Notes: a model not told the origin generated them from the letters alone. A stretch of 64,000 nucleotides of DNA from Polynucleobacter sp. MG-5-Ahmo-C2 (GCF_018687735.1 NZ_CP061304.1:868001-932000), one strand, 5' to 3'. Positions 1 to 10,273 are shown, numbered from the stretch's first letter. A program made the numbers and translations.

Positions 1-1
1 A

Positions 2-364
2 ACTCAAGACCGATTCAGCCTCATGTTCCAGATTGCTTCATTGCTAAACGGGGATAGCAAAATTGATGAGGCTGGAAGTATTCGTGCATTGCCGGTAGTT
101 GATTACAACACGGTTGAAATGTGGCAATTTAAAAGTTATGGTGAGGCTATCTCCGAGGATATTCCGACCCTGGGAAGGTCTGTTAACCGTCATTACGCTT
201 TGATGCAGCGTGAAAATGACCCCTATAAGCGCCAGGTGGACATTTGGTTAGCTAAAGATCTCGAGTGGCTGCCGGGCAGAATTCGCTCCCAGGAGGCTAG
301 TGGCAGGGTTCTTGAGCTTGTTTTTAAGCAAAAGAGCCCCATACCGCCGACAGCATTGCCCTAA
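2..364 (+). CDS. DUF3108-family protein, 5' truncated by the window edge
   Basis: The reading frame is open from the first bases, so the gene begins outside the window; the in-frame ATG at 23 is internal. The residues QDRFSLMFQIASLL followed by a W-x-LPGRIR segment near the end match the C-terminal half of DUF3108 proteins, a periplasmic family of unknown role common in betaproteobacteria. About 120 residues are visible. Its stop overlaps by a few bases the stop of the convergent channel gene. Family assignment is from remembered motifs; no function can be given. Confidence 0.6.
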   Translation, partial: TQDRFSLMFQIASLLNGDSKIDEAGSIRALPVVDYNTVEMWQFKSYGEAISEDIPTLGRSVNRHYALMQRENDPYKRQVDIWLAKDLEWLPGRIRSQEASGRVLELVFKQKSPIPPTALP

Positions 365-888
365 AAACCCGATCCTGATTTGGGGTTTTGATTTGAGTGT
401 CCGAGCAGAGCCACCATCATTGAATATAGGGCCGCTCCAGACATGGATACTGCAAAGATTCCTGTAAACGAGATAATAATGGGCAAAATTCTCCAGTGCT
501 CGGTCAGGGTGTAATCGCCATATCCTACAGTTGTATACATTTCGCCTGCGAAGTAAAAGGTCTGTGGATTTGTTGGAAATACCTTAAGGGCCACGCAAAT
601 ATAGGCCCAAGCGATGATTTCTACGAAATGGGTTGCAATAATGAGCAAAATCGCGATAAAGTAAGAAACAAAATTGGCGCCATAGATCCGTTTATTTTCT
701 AGCTGCTGATCAAGCCAATGAAAAGCGCCAGCAATCGACAAAACGATCATGCCGTGAACCGTAAGCATGAAGCAAGCCAGAAGCAACACAAACCAAATTT
801 GCCCATTGCCCATATCCATATTAATTTCGCTGAAGAGTGTTGCAAAGCTGGGAAGGTCTGCATTACGGAAAAGGTCTATTAGGAACAT
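361..888 (-). CDS. Two-TM potassium channel family protein
   Basis: This 175-residue protein carries the K+ selectivity filter TTVGYGDYTL (about residues 117-126), preceded by a pore helix and flanked by hydrophobic segments at about 32-58, 72-100 and 132-160. This is the Ion_trans_2 layout: membrane helices around a P-loop, acting as a tetrameric inner-membrane K+ channel. There is no visible RCK/TrkA-N regulatory domain, so gating is unknown. The extra N-terminal hydrophobic segment suggests three helices plus the pore loop. It is convergent with the DUF3108 gene and stands alone on its strand. Confidence 0.75.
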   Translation of the reverse strand: MFLIDLFRNADLPSFATLFSEINMDMGNGQIWFVLLLACFMLTVHGMIVLSIAGAFHWLDQQLENKRIYGANFVSYFIAILLIIATHFVEIIAWAYICVALKVFPTNPQTFYFAGEMYTTVGYGDYTLTEHWRILPIIISFTGIFAVSMSGAALYSMMVALLGHSNQNPKSGSGF

Positions 889-954
889 GGAAATTCTGAG
901 TGAAGATTACAAAAATATCTTATTTGACATAATAATGATTATACGCAAATATAC

Positions 955-1665
955 CTATGGGGATTTCGCTGGTGAGGACTTCATGGCCCGTTGATATGGC
1001 GTCTTGTAAAGCTTAAGCCATCGAGATCTTAAGCCATCTCCTATCCAAGGTTTATCGTAAATATCTGCAATATCAATAGCGCTTAATCCCAGCGCATTAC
1101 GAAGTTGTAAGTCTGCTCCTTGATCTAAGAGCAGCTTAACCAGTTGCTCATTCCCAGACTGCACTGCCATCATCAGAGGCGTTGTATTGTTTAAGCTTAA
1201 GGAGTCTACCGTAGCGCCATTAGCTATCAAAAACTGGGCAACTTCCAGGTGTCCTTTGGTGCAGGCGTAATGCAGCGGAGTCCAGCCTATGTGGTCAACC
1301 ATCGCTTTTTTCTTGAGCACAAGAGTTTTCACCAGAGGCAAATTACCTTGAATAGATGCAATCATCAACGGAGTTTCACCGCTTTTATTGGATAAATCTA
1401 CGTCAATTTTTGGGTCATTTATCAGTAAATCAATCACATTCGCCGAATTGTCTTTGATAGCCAAAATCAGCATAGGATTGCCATTTGCATCTACGGAATT
1501 GGGGTTTGCACCCTTAGAGAGTAAGTTTTTAACCTCAGCAACATCATCAAATTTTGCCGCTTTTGCAAAATCAGCTATTTGACTAGTGGTCTGTGCTTGA
1601 GCATGTTGGTTTAAGGCGCCCACGCAAGCAAAAATAAAAAGTAATTGGTTAAACTTTATTCTCAT
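955..1665 (-). CDS. Exported ankyrin-repeat protein
   Basis: The protein has 236 residues. A signal peptide (hydrophobic stretch, cleavage likely after AQA near residue 24) is followed by about five ankyrin repeats, seen as recurring G-x-TPLMIA, GWTPLHYAC and TTPLMMAV units spaced about 33 residues apart between 35 and 215. Ankyrin repeats are protein-binding scaffolds; the likely place is the periplasm. Its start codon overlaps the tatD stop by 4 bp (ATGA), so it is probably translated with tatD from the tmk-holB-tatD transcript. Partner unknown. Confidence 0.75.
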   Translation of the reverse strand: MRIKFNQLLFIFACVGALNQHAQAQTTSQIADFAKAAKFDDVAEVKNLLSKGANPNSVDANGNPMLILAIKDNSANVIDLLINDPKIDVDLSNKSGETPLMIASIQGNLPLVKTLVLKKKAMVDHIGWTPLHYACTKGHLEVAQFLIANGATVDSLSLNNTTPLMMAVQSGNEQLVKLLLDQGADLQLRNALGLSAIDIADIYDKPWIGDGLRSRWLKLYKTPYQRAMKSSPAKSP

Positions 1666-2453
1666 GAATAAGTTCTATCTATATGAAAACATTGGTAAAA
1701 ATTAGATGAAGTTTGATTTGCAAGCTCCTCAAGCTCTAGCCCTTTGAGGTCGGCAATGAATTCGCCAACTTTCGCTACCCAGGCTGGTTCATTAATCTTG
1801 CCGCGGTAGGGAATGGGCGCCAAATAGGGAGAATCTGTTTCAATGAGCATCCTCTCTAATGGTACAGCCTTGCAGGTTGCCTGCAGGTCTTTAGCGCTTT
1901 TAAAGGTCACAATCCCTGAAAAGGAGATGTAAAAACCTAAGTCCATAGCTGCTTGCGCTACCTCTAGGCTTTCAGTAAAGCAATGCATTACACCGCCAAT
2001 TTTTTCAGCGCCCTCTTCTTTTAGTATCTTGATCGTATCCTCTGATGCAGAGCGAGTGTGGATGATCAGGGGCTTTTTAGAGGCTATGGCTGCTCTGATG
2101 TGGGTCCTAAATCGATCGCGCTGCCACTGCATTGATTCATAACTGCGATCACCCATACGGTAGTAATCAAGACCAGTTTCGCCAATGGCAACAATTTTGG
2201 GGTGCTTTAGCGCAGTCTCGACCAGGAAATCATAACTGGGCTCAGGCGTGTCTTCGTAGTCTGGATGAACCCCTACAGAAGCGTACAAATGAGGGTGCTC
2301 CTCGGCCAGCTTGAGGACATTGGGAAAGTCAGGCAAGTCTACGGAAACGCACAAGGCATTGCTAACCTTTGCGGACTCCATGTTTGCCAATACCTCTGGC
2401 AAGCGAGACTGAAATTCTGGGAAATCGAGATGGCAATGGGAGTCTATGAACAT
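1662..2453 (-). CDS. tatD: TatD-family metal-dependent DNase
   Basis: The protein has 263 residues, the usual TatD length. The N-terminal metal motif FIDSHCHLDFPEF, the internal GETGLDYYR, IIHTR and the C-terminal IETDSPYLAP are the family's metal-binding and catalytic segments of a TIM-barrel amidohydrolase fold. TatD enzymes are cytoplasmic 3'-5' exonucleases acting on single-stranded DNA or RNA. The gene follows holB and tmk on the same strand, an order common in betaproteobacteria, and its stop overlaps the ankyrin gene start. Confidence 0.9.
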   Translation of the reverse strand: MFIDSHCHLDFPEFQSRLPEVLANMESAKVSNALCVSVDLPDFPNVLKLAEEHPHLYASVGVHPDYEDTPEPSYDFLVETALKHPKIVAIGETGLDYYRMGDRSYESMQWQRDRFRTHIRAAIASKKPLIIHTRSASEDTIKILKEEGAEKIGGVMHCFTESLEVAQAAMDLGFYISFSGIVTFKSAKDLQATCKAVPLERMLIETDSPYLAPIPYRGKINEPAWVAKVGEFIADLKGLELEELANQTSSNFYQCFHIDRTYS

Positions 2454-2484
2454 GACTGGCTATTTTAGACTGCCTAAGCCTAAT

Positions 2485-3627
2485 TTAAGTCTCAAATACC
2501 TGTTGGTATTGGGAAAGTAAGGCCTCTAATTGAACGCGGTTCGCCAAGGGGTGATTCTCATGGCGACGGGCTTGAACCAGGGATTTCCAAAATTGATGAA
2601 GTTTTGGGATCTTTGCTGTTTGAGATAGACCCCTCAAGGTGGAGAGATGCTTGGGGTAATAACGAGGGTTGCCGCCTTGTGAAACGGCTTGCAAATCTGA
2701 AGTCCAACGTTGCATTGCCGCTAATAAATAACTGTATTGAGCTTTGTGGATCTTTTCTGCAGCATCTAACCAATTTATCCGCAAACCCTGGGACATTGAT
2801 TGGAGCAAATAGCGCGAAGCCTGAATAGAAATCGTTAACTCATCTTTCTCATCCTGATTATTTCTGGCAACCAGGAAATCCAGGACAGAGTATGGCGCCC
2901 CACCCTGTTCATCGTAAATGGTTTCTATATCAGCGTCATTGACTTTAAGACCGCCAACTTTCGGCAATTCTGTACGTAACCAGGCCAAACCTTGCTCCCG
3001 ATCAGGTCGTGGTGCAGTAAGCAAGCGACAACGAGAGCGAATGGTTGGCAAAACACGATCCACGCGATCAGCCAACAAGATAAAGATGGTATTTGCTGGC
3101 GGCTCTTCCAAGGTTTTCAGCAAAGTGTTCGCTGAATCTGAGCGTAACATTTCTAAAGGGTAAATCAATATCACGCGATTACCACCTCGGTGCGAGCCAA
3201 TAGAGAGGCTTTCAATGGCGCTGCGAGTCTCTTCAATAGAAATATTTTTCTTTTCCTTTTTTTCGCTAGACTCACCATCGGAATCGTCACGAGAGGATTT
3301 ACCTTTTTTTGGCGCCTCATCGCTGTCATAGTTTGCATGCGGCAAGAGTTTTCGATGGGTTTCAGGCAAAAGGGCAATAAAATCGGGATGGTTGCCAGTG
3401 TTAAACCAATGGCAGGCCTCACATTGATTACAAGGGCATGAGGCTTCGAGAGCGCCTTCGCACAAAAGAGACTTTGCAAGCTCAATGGCAAATGCGAACT
3501 TACCAATACCCGATTGACCATGTAACAGAATCGCATTTGGGCAATTGGCAAAATCCATGCTATCCCATAATGGTTGCAACCATGGGGCCACACACCTTTC
3601 ATGCACTAGAGACATCGAGTCATTCAT
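2485..3627 (-). CDS. holB: DNA polymerase III subunit delta'
   Basis: The protein has 380 residues. A Walker-A-like GQSGIGKFAFA (about 38-48), a zinc-binding cysteine cluster (C56, C64, C66, C69, C72) and an SRC motif (IRSRCRLL) identify the clamp-loader delta' AAA+ protein, which opens the sliding clamp with HolA and DnaX. A strongly charged low-complexity insert rich in K, E, D and S lies at about 101-128, between the zinc module and the sensor region, which makes the protein longer than E. coli HolB. It directly abuts tmk, whose stop codon is adjacent to this start. Confidence 0.9.
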   Translation of the reverse strand: MNDSMSLVHERCVAPWLQPLWDSMDFANCPNAILLHGQSGIGKFAFAIELAKSLLCEGALEASCPCNQCEACHWFNTGNHPDFIALLPETHRKLLPHANYDSDEAPKKGKSSRDDSDGESSEKKEKKNISIEETRSAIESLSIGSHRGGNRVILIYPLEMLRSDSANTLLKTLEEPPANTIFILLADRVDRVLPTIRSRCRLLTAPRPDREQGLAWLRTELPKVGGLKVNDADIETIYDEQGGAPYSVLDFLVARNNQDEKDELTISIQASRYLLQSMSQGLRINWLDAAEKIHKAQYSYLLAAMQRWTSDLQAVSQGGNPRYYPKHLSTLRGLSQTAKIPKLHQFWKSLVQARRHENHPLANRVQLEALLSQYQQVFET

Positions 3628-4266
3628 TTAGATGTTGAAACCCAAATTCTTTAAGCCATTCCAAATGGCATCCGGGGTTTGAGTGGCATCTACTAGGTGA
3701 AAACGCTTGGGATCTTCCTTGGCCCGACGGAGGTATTCTTGGCGAACCTTTTCAAAGAAGTTCAAATCCATTTTTTCAAACTTATCTGGAGCACGCACTT
3801 TAGACCTGCGGGCTTCAGCAACCTCGCCTGGTAAATCAAAAAGGATCGTTAAATTAGGCTGCAACAAAGACCCATTTGCTCGGCCTTGAACCCAATGCTC
3901 AAGTTCATTTAATTTATGTAGGCTTAAGCCCCGGCCCCCACCCTGATAGGCAAAGCTGGCATCAGTAAAGCGATCAGAGATCACAATTTTCCCAAGCTCC
4001 AAGGCAGGCTCTATTACCTGAGCGATATGTTCGCGACGCGCAGCAAACATTAATAAGGCTTCCGTTTCAAGATTCATCGGCGCATCTAATAAAAGCGCCC
4101 TGAGTTGTTCGCCTAAGGCTGTTCCACCAGGTTCGCGTGTCATCACTACTTCACGATCGGGGTAGCGTGCTTGCATCAGCTTTTGAAATGACTCAATATG
4201 CGTGCTTTTACCGGCGCCATCAATACCTTCAAAGCTGATGAAATATCCTGGATACATTGATGTCAT
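3628..4266 (-). CDS. tmk: Thymidylate kinase (dTMP kinase)
   Basis: The protein has 212 residues. The P-loop [12 protein letters not shown], the TREPGGT (DR-type) motif and the lid-like region YQGGGRGLS are typical of bacterial dTMP kinase, which makes dTDP from dTMP in the cytoplasm. The ATG at 4266 and an in-frame ATG at 4257 are both possible starts; the second gives the more usual N-terminus [11 protein letters not shown]. It lies between mltG and holB, and mltG-tmk-holB is a conserved gammaproteobacterial and betaproteobacterial operon. Confidence 0.93.
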   Translation of the reverse strand: MTSMYPGYFISFEGIDGAGKSTHIESFQKLMQARYPDREVVMTREPGGTALGEQLRALLLDAPMNLETEALLMFAARREHIAQVIEPALELGKIVISDRFTDASFAYQGGGRGLSLHKLNELEHWVQGRANGSLLQPNLTILFDLPGEVAEARRSKVRAPDKFEKMDLNFFEKVRQEYLRRAKEDPKRFHLVDATQTPDAIWNGLKNLGFNI

Positions 4267-4288
4267 ATGGGTAAGAAATTCAATCTTA

Positions 4289-5356
4289 TTAATGGGATGT
4301 TGCTTTTGATTTACGCTGATACTTATCTACTGCTGCCTCATGTTCATTTAAGCTCTGCGAAAAATGACTGGATCCATCCCCTTTGGCCACAAAAAATAGA
4401 GCATTGCTTAAAGCTGGATGTGCTGCTGCCTGTATAGAATCTTTGCTAGGCATGGCAATGGGTGTCGGTGGCAATCCCTTACGCATATAAGTATTGTAGG
4501 CACTATCCCTGCGAAGGTCTGCTTTACGCAAATCACCGTCGAATTTTGGCCCAATACCGTAGATCACTGTCGGATCAGTTTGAAGTATCATGCCCTTATT
4601 TAATCTATTGGTAAAGACAGCCGCAATCAAACCTCGATCGCTAGAGCGCCCTGTTTCCTTTTCTACAATCGAAGCCAGTATCAAGAGCTCATATGGTGTT
4701 TTTATGGGTGAACGGCTTTCTTTCTGAGACCAAGTTTGGCTCAATTGCTTTTGCATAGCCTGGGAAGCTTGGCGATAAATGCTGATATCAGGCTCATCTG
4801 GATCGAAGACATAAGTATCCGGTAGAAAAATACCCTCTAAGCCCGGGTAATTGAGATTAAGAGTTTGCATTAGTTCATTGGCACTCATCCCCTTGGTTTG
4901 ATGAATCAATGCGGGGTGTGAATCAATCAAATTTCTTAATTGCCAAATCGTCATACCAGGAATGATGGCAATACTCTCCTTGACCCTATCGCCTCTGGAA
5001 AATTGAAGAAGAATCGCTCCTAAGCTGGCGTTATTTGGTAAAAGGTAGGTGCCTGGTTTTAACTTGGATGCAACAAATAAGGCTCTAGCAGCAATCTGAA
5101 ATGGTATTGAGGGCGTTGATATCCCCTGTTCTTGTAGTTGCTGAGAGATGCTAGCGAGTCCAGATTGCGGTTTGATTTTGATTTTATATGCCGGCAAATC
5201 ACCAACATTTGGCTTGGACGGCACTACAGGCCAAAAAAATAAGGCACCGTAGACAAGCCCAATCATCGTAAGAATTCCATATAGCAAAGCCCTAAAGCCT
5301 TGACTATGTGTTTTTTGATTAGGAAAACGACCTCTTCCCTGAATTTTTCTGCTCAT
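4289..5356 (-). CDS. mltG: Endolytic murein transglycosylase (YceG family)
   Basis: The protein has 355 residues. One N-terminal membrane helix (about 25-47) precedes a LysM-like segment and the YceG catalytic domain with [19 protein letters not shown] (the catalytic glutamate is the E of VEKE), [17 protein letters not shown] and [13 protein letters not shown]. MltG is anchored in the inner membrane and cuts nascent peptidoglycan strands to terminate them. It is the first gene of the leftward mltG-tmk-holB-tatD run and is divergent from ygfZ with only about 20 bp between starts, so promoters must overlap. Confidence 0.92.
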   Translation of the reverse strand: MSRKIQGRGRFPNQKTHSQGFRALLYGILTMIGLVYGALFFWPVVPSKPNVGDLPAYKIKIKPQSGLASISQQLQEQGISTPSIPFQIAARALFVASKLKPGTYLLPNNASLGAILLQFSRGDRVKESIAIIPGMTIWQLRNLIDSHPALIHQTKGMSANELMQTLNLNYPGLEGIFLPDTYVFDPDEPDISIYRQASQAMQKQLSQTWSQKESRSPIKTPYELLILASIVEKETGRSSDRGLIAAVFTNRLNKGMILQTDPTVIYGIGPKFDGDLRKADLRRDSAYNTYMRKGLPPTPIAMPSKDSIQAAAHPALSNALFFVAKGDGSSHFSQSLNEHEAAVDKYQRKSKATSH

Positions 5357-5376
5357 CAGGCTATGATAAAAGGGTC

Positions 5377-6354
5377 ATGATGAATAAGCCCAAAAACCCA
5401 CCAAATCAAGCAACTTTGCCCCAGTGGGGACTAATTTTTATTGAAGGTGAAGATGCTGCTAGTTTTTTACAGGGCCAGCTCAGTAATTCAGTTTTGGGCT
5501 TGAATCGCAGCTTTCCACCGCAACTCGCACAGGCTTATGGCTCAGTAAGGTTGACCGGTTACTGCAGCCCTAAAGGGAGATTGTTGGCAAGTGCCTGGCT
5601 GGGGCTTTTTCCAAGCGATGAGCATTCCGCAGATCGTTTTGCGCTATTCATTTCAAGAGATATTGCGGCAACAACAGCTAAGCGTTTGTCCATGTTTGTT
5701 CTGCGCTCGAAAGTTAAAGTAGTTGATGCTTCATCCGAATGGGATATTTTTGGATATTGTGCTAACCCTGAAGATCTTCAACATCTGACTGCAGAGCTTG
5801 GTCAGATTGGAATGCGTTTGCCTGATGTCTTCACTCAAGACCAAATCTATGCGCGTGCCTTGATCGCACAAAAAAATAAAGATCTAGATAAATCCCTAAA
5901 TAATGATTCTACGCAATGGGATCATCTTGAAGTAATGAGCGCCATTCCAAGAATCGTTCAAGCAACGCAGGAACAGTTTGTACCGCAAATGATCAATTTC
6001 GAATCGGTTGCAGGTGTCGATTTCAAAAAAGGTTGCTACCCTGGACAAGAAATCGTAGCTCGCAGTCAATATCGTGGCGCCATTAAAAGACGTCTGCAAT
6101 TGGCTCATACTGCAAAAAATTCCTTAGGCGAGCAATCGATCGCCCCAGGCGTAGAGCTTTTTCACAGCGGTGACCCAGACCAACCAACCGGCATGGTAGT
6201 TTTATCCTCTTACGCTCCTCAGGACCTTAATAGAATCGATTTTCAGATTGAATGCAAACTAGAGGCGCTCGAAAGTGGGGAAATTCATCTAGGAAGCACA
6301 GCAGGACCTGTGTTAAAAATAGATACATTGCCTTATCCATTGATCGAAATCTAA
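5377..6354 (+). CDS. ygfZ: Folate-dependent Fe-S cluster repair protein YgfZ
   Basis: The protein has 325 residues with the signature KGCYPGQEIVARSQYRG (about 211-228), including the conserved cysteine of the YgfZ K-G-C-Y-x-G-Q-E motif. The fold is that of glycine cleavage T-protein (GcvT-like). YgfZ helps assembly or repair of certain Fe-S enzymes using tetrahydrofolate. The first two codons are both ATG; either may be used. The next gene (NRDE protein) starts 12 bp after its stop, suggesting co-transcription. Confidence 0.9.
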   Translation: MMNKPKNPPNQATLPQWGLIFIEGEDAASFLQGQLSNSVLGLNRSFPPQLAQAYGSVRLTGYCSPKGRLLASAWLGLFPSDEHSADRFALFISRDIAATTAKRLSMFVLRSKVKVVDASSEWDIFGYCANPEDLQHLTAELGQIGMRLPDVFTQDQIYARALIAQKNKDLDKSLNNDSTQWDHLEVMSAIPRIVQATQEQFVPQMINFESVAGVDFKKGCYPGQEIVARSQYRGAIKRRLQLAHTAKNSLGEQSIAPGVELFHSGDPDQPTGMVVLSSYAPQDLNRIDFQIECKLEALESGEIHLGSTAGPVLKIDTLPYPLIEI

Positions 6355-6366
6355 ACTTTTACCGAT

Positions 6367-7224
6367 ATGTGCCTCATTCTCTTCGCCTGGAAATCACATC
6401 CCGACTATCCATTGGTAGTTGCGGCTAATCGTGATGAGTTTTATGAGCGCGATACCGAAGGAATCTCTTGGTGGCCAGAACACCCTCATATATTGGCTGG
6501 CAGGGATCGTGCAGATGTATTGGGAAGTCCAGGCACATGGTTAGGTTTTAGTAAAGCCGGTAAATTTGCAGCCCTCACCAATGTGAGAGCGCCAAGTGAA
6601 AAAAATCCTGATTCAAGAACGCGTGGCGAACTTTCTTTGATGTATCTTGCCGGAAAAGATGGCCCTGCTGGCTTTATTCAAGAGAATGTGAAGCGCTTTC
6701 AAAACTACAACGGCTTCAATCTCTTGATGGCTGACCTGAGTAATCCTGAGAATGCTGAGATGCATTGGGTGAGCAACCGGATGATGATGGGGCAAAATAT
6801 TCGCCCACGCAAGGTCTTTCCTCATCAACCTTTGGAAGCTGGTGTTTATGGGCTTTCTAACGCTATGCTAGATACCCCATGGCCCAAGGTAAATCATCGT
6901 GTAGCTGCATTCGCACAAACGCTGGCTATGGATAGCGGAAGACTTAAGAATGCAGATCAATATCTAAAACTGTTGTCTGACACTCACTGCGCAAGTGATC
7001 ATGAGTTACCGAATACAGGGGTGAGTCGCGAGTGGGAAAAAGCCCTTTCACCCGCTTTTATTAAAACGGATACTTATGGCACCCGCTCAAGTACTGTCTT
7101 AAGGGTTCGCAAAGATGGTCAGTTTGAAATGGTGGAGCGTCGATTCGATGCTACTGGCACAGTTGGTCACGACGTCATTACAGGCGCTTTGAGTGTTGCG
7201 CCAGGCTCCAACCTTTCGGTTTAA
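6367..7224 (+). CDS. NRDE-family protein (TANGO2-like)
   Basis: The protein has 285 residues. It begins MCLILFAW, giving an N-terminal cysteine after Met removal, and has the NRDEFYER motif that names the NRDE/Ser-Thr-rich T10 family. Further family segments are the LAGRD stretch, LTNVRAP and the C-terminal TRSSTVLRV. Cys2 suggests an N-terminal-nucleophile fold, but the biochemical role is not established; the human homolog TANGO2 is implicated in metabolism and haem handling. It sits 12 bp downstream of ygfZ. Confidence 0.8.
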   Translation: MCLILFAWKSHPDYPLVVAANRDEFYERDTEGISWWPEHPHILAGRDRADVLGSPGTWLGFSKAGKFAALTNVRAPSEKNPDSRTRGELSLMYLAGKDGPAGFIQENVKRFQNYNGFNLLMADLSNPENAEMHWVSNRMMMGQNIRPRKVFPHQPLEAGVYGLSNAMLDTPWPKVNHRVAAFAQTLAMDSGRLKNADQYLKLLSDTHCASDHELPNTGVSREWEKALSPAFIKTDTYGTRSSTVLRVRKDGQFEMVERRFDATGTVGHDVITGALSVAPGSNLSV

Positions 7225-7227
7225 TAC

Positions 7228-7719
7228 TTAATCGTTTATCTCACCACGCAGGTCGTCGTTTACAACTCGACTCCCATCAGCATTGCGAGTGGCTAGGCGC
7301 TTTAGGTATTTAAATGTCCCCGTAGCCATGCAACAAATTTCACCCTGATCGTTATAAAGCTTTGCCTCACAGAAAGCCATCGTCGCTGTACTACGCACGG
7401 TATCAGCCTTAACACGCAGTATTCCGTTAGCAGCCTGCATAAAATTATTTTTCAATTCAATCGTGACGACACTGCGATCAGCTGGATCACCTGATCTGGC
7501 TGCCACAGCCATGGCAACATCCATGAGCGTTAGAAGAACGCCACCATGAGCAACCGCCCAGGTATTGGTATGTTCGGGCTTTAGGGCGAGGAGAATCTCG
7601 CCTTTGCCCATTTCAGCGCTGAGGCACCGAACCCCTAGCAATTTTAAAAATGGGACATTTAATTCCTCGCCTAAATTGGCAAGCTGGGTTTGTGGGTTGG
7701 TTTGGACTTGTTTGTTCAT
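7228..7719 (-). CDS. PaaI-type hotdog-fold acyl-CoA thioesterase
   Basis: The protein has 163 residues. The central HGGVLLTLMDVAMAVAAR stretch is the hotdog-fold helix of PaaI-type thioesterases (HGG motif and downstream D). These enzymes hydrolyse acyl- or aryl-CoA thioesters in the cytoplasm as small tetramers. The substrate cannot be told from sequence. The gene is convergent with the NRDE gene (stops 3 bp apart) and divergent from selO. Confidence 0.8.
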   Translation of the reverse strand: MNKQVQTNPQTQLANLGEELNVPFLKLLGVRCLSAEMGKGEILLALKPEHTNTWAVAHGGVLLTLMDVAMAVAARSGDPADRSVVTIELKNNFMQAANGILRVKADTVRSTATMAFCEAKLYNDQGEICCMATGTFKYLKRLATRNADGSRVVNDDLRGEIND

Positions 7720-7774
7720 AGTGGGATTTTAGTAGCTCAAACGCCGTTTGGGAATTGCACCTAGAATAGTTCTT

Positions 7775-9241
7775 ATGGCCTTTACTTTAAGCGGCGATGA
7801 CGCCATTCAAACTCTACAACCAAGTCCAATACCAGAGCCTTACTGGGTGGCTTTTTCCGCCTCAGCGGCAAAATTAGTCAATATAGCGCTGAAGGATGAT
7901 GGTTACCCACAAGATGATGCGTGGCTAGACGCATTGGCGGGCAATGCATTAGAGACCCAATCTTTGAAGTTTTCTAACCCGATTGCCACTGTTTATAGCG
8001 GACATCAATTTGGCGTCTGGGCTGGACAACTTGGTGATGGGCGCGCCATTCTTTTGGGCGATATCAACGGTCAAGAGTTGCAATTAAAGGGGGCAGGTAA
8101 AACGCGTTATTCCCGCATGGGCGACGGCAGAGCCGTCCTTCGCTCCTCCATTCGAGAATTTCTATGTAGTGAAGCGATGCACGCCTTGGGCATCCCAACA
8201 AGTAGAGCCCTTGCGGTAGTCGGATCCGACTTACCGGTACGACGGGAAACGATGGAAACAGCTGCAGTGTGCGCCCGTTTGGCGCCAAGCTTTATCCGCA
8301 TCGGTCATTTTGAACACTTTGCATCAACCCAAAATATTGTTCAATTAAAAGAATTGGCCGATCTTTTGATAGACCAGCACTACCCCGATTGTCGTGACAG
8401 CAAAAATCCTTATTTGAACTTGTTCCAAAAAATCTGCGAACGGAACGCTAAGTTGGTTGCCCGGTGGCAAGCTGTCGGCTTTTGTCATGGTGTCCTCAAT
8501 AGCGACAACATTAGTGTCTTGGGACTCACCATCGACTATGGCCCTTTCGGCTTCTTAGATCAGTTTCAAGTCGACCACATTTGCAATCATAGTGATCAAG
8601 GTGGGCGCTATGCCTACCATCGCCAACCTCAAATCATGCATTGGAATATGGCTTGTTTAGCCAGTGCCTTTATTCCGCTACTGGAATTAGCTCATTCTGA
8701 AGCGGAGTCCCAGGAGCTTTTGAGCAATGCCCTCAGTGAATTTCCAGTGATCTATGGGCAGTCTTGGCAGGCGTTATTTAGGCAGAAACTGGGTCTGGAG
8801 TCGACACGCGATAATGATATCGAGTTGATTGAAAGACTGCTCAAGGCCATGCATGACTCAAGGGTGGATTTTACGAATCTATTTCGAAAGCTTGCTAACA
8901 TTAATACCAACGCCCCTGTGAGCGAAATCAAATTGCGTCATGACTTCATTGATCGAGACTCGATTGATCAATGGTTTAACGATTACATTGCACGCTTGAA
9001 GGTGGAATCGACTGTTGACGCTGATCGTAAATCTAAAATGAATGGTATCAACCCGAAATACCTATTGCGCAATCATCTTGCTCAGGTAGCTATTGAAAAA
9101 GCCCAGCAAAAAGATTTTTCTGAAGTGGCTAGGTTGCTGCAAATTTTGGAGAATCCTTTTGATGAGCAAGAGGAATATGAGGAATATGCAGTTCCACCAT
9201 CCCCAGATTTAGCAGCCATTGAAGTGAGCTGCTCTTCTTAA
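7775..9241 (+). CDS. selO: Protein adenylyltransferase SelO (YdiU)
   Basis: The protein has about 489 residues from the ATG at 7775; the longer frame from a TTG at 7748 adds nine residues with no good ribosome site. SelO is a pseudokinase-fold enzyme that transfers AMP to Ser, Thr or Tyr in redox proteins. Visible motifs are [57 protein letters not shown] (catalytic loop) and [11 protein letters not shown] (metal-binding DYG). In many relatives a penultimate Cys or selenocysteine is present; here the C-terminus ends VSCSS, keeping a near-terminal Cys. The neighbour msrB fits a redox setting. Confidence 0.93.
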   Translation: MAFTLSGDDAIQTLQPSPIPEPYWVAFSASAAKLVNIALKDDGYPQDDAWLDALAGNALETQSLKFSNPIATVYSGHQFGVWAGQLGDGRAILLGDINGQELQLKGAGKTRYSRMGDGRAVLRSSIREFLCSEAMHALGIPTSRALAVVGSDLPVRRETMETAAVCARLAPSFIRIGHFEHFASTQNIVQLKELADLLIDQHYPDCRDSKNPYLNLFQKICERNAKLVARWQAVGFCHGVLNSDNISVLGLTIDYGPFGFLDQFQVDHICNHSDQGGRYAYHRQPQIMHWNMACLASAFIPLLELAHSEAESQELLSNALSEFPVIYGQSWQALFRQKLGLESTRDNDIELIERLLKAMHDSRVDFTNLFRKLANINTNAPVSEIKLRHDFIDRDSIDQWFNDYIARLKVESTVDADRKSKMNGINPKYLLRNHLAQVAIEKAQQKDFSEVARLLQILENPFDEQEEYEEYAVPPSPDLAAIEVSCSS

Positions 9242-9275
9242 AGCTATATTGCGCATTCAACTTATCGGAGTTTTT

Positions 9276-9686
9276 ATGAAAAAGACAGATCCAGAATACA
9301 AAGAAATGCTTAGCGATATTGAATATCGAGTAACAAGAGAAGCCGCCACCGAAAGACCTTTCTCTGGCAAATATTGGGATCATTGGGATAAAGGTAGATA
9401 TACCTGTATTTGTTGTGCAACCCCCCTTTTTCTATCTGAAACGAAATTCGATGCTGGCTGTGGATGGCCCAGCTACAACAAACCAGAAGAGGAATCTGCT
9501 ATTAAGGAAATTAAAGATACCAGCCACGGGATGATTCGTACCGAAGTGCGTTGCGCCCATTGCGATGCCCATCTTGGCCATGTCTTTGAAGACGGACCCC
9601 ACCCTACCGGTTTACGCTATTGCATTAACTCTGCATCCCTTGGTTTTGAACCAAGCGCTAATGCAAAACAGACAAACGAGTCTTAA
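9276..9686 (+). CDS. msrB: Peptide-methionine (R)-S-oxide reductase
   Basis: The ATG at 9276 with GGAG upstream gives 136 residues; an earlier in-frame start at 9249 lacks support. Two CxxC pairs (CICC and CAHC) bind structural zinc; [11 protein letters not shown] and [10 protein letters not shown] are family motifs and RYCINSASL holds the catalytic cysteine. MsrB reduces the R-sulfoxide of methionine in damaged proteins, using thioredoxin. It follows selO by about 35 bp, so the two are probably one oxidative-stress transcript. Confidence 0.93.
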   Translation: MKKTDPEYKEMLSDIEYRVTREAATERPFSGKYWDHWDKGRYTCICCATPLFLSETKFDAGCGWPSYNKPEEESAIKEIKDTSHGMIRTEVRCAHCDAHLGHVFEDGPHPTGLRYCINSASLGFEPSANAKQTNES

Positions 9687-9724
9687 ATACGGTCTAAAAA
9701 CCAAATAGCTGGATAATCTCTTTT

Positions 9725-10273
9725 ATGAAATTTTTATTCGACCTATTCCCCATCATTCTGTTCTTTATTGCCTTCAAATTTGGCGATATCTACACCGCAA
9801 CAATTGTTGCTATGGTTGCGACCATTGGACAAATTTTGTGGGTTTACTATCGCCACCGCAAGATTGATGCCATGCAATGGATCAGCCTGGCAATGATTTT
9901 GGTATTTGGCAGTCTGACCATCTTTTTGCATGACAAGACCTTTATTCAGCTAAAGCCAACTGCCCTTTATTGGTTATTTGCGGCGGCCCTATTTATTAGC
10001 GCTCAATTCTTTGCAAAAAATTGGATACAGGTCCTCATGGGCAAGCAGGTAACACTCAAGGCAGAAAGTGCACATTCTGTTTGGCACCGCCTGAATATGG
10101 CTTGGGCTGCATTCTTCTTTCTGATGGGTGTGCTGAATCTCTATATCGCCTTTGAATATTCTGAAGAAACTTGGGTCAATTTCAAATTATTTGGTAGCAC
10201 AGGCTTACTAGTAGTCTTTGTCATTATTCAAGGTGTTTGGTTATCTCGCCATATGGAGCATCCATCTGAATGA
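9725..10273 (+). CDS. yciB: Inner-membrane septation protein A (YciB/IspZ)
   Basis: The protein has 182 residues, nearly all membrane: about five hydrophobic helices, beginning MKFLFDLFPIILFFIAFKF, a hallmark start for YciB/IspZ. The segment WIQVLMGKQVTL and the tail GVWLSRHME also match. YciB is an inner-membrane protein linked to cell envelope synthesis and division. Its stop overlaps the bolA start by 4 bp, so the two are translationally coupled, as in many betaproteobacteria (yciB-bolA-ppiC). Confidence 0.9.
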   Translation: MKFLFDLFPIILFFIAFKFGDIYTATIVAMVATIGQILWVYYRHRKIDAMQWISLAMILVFGSLTIFLHDKTFIQLKPTALYWLFAAALFISAQFFAKNWIQVLMGKQVTLKAESAHSVWHRLNMAWAAFFFLMGVLNLYIAFEYSEETWVNFKLFGSTGLLVVFVIIQGVWLSRHMEHPSE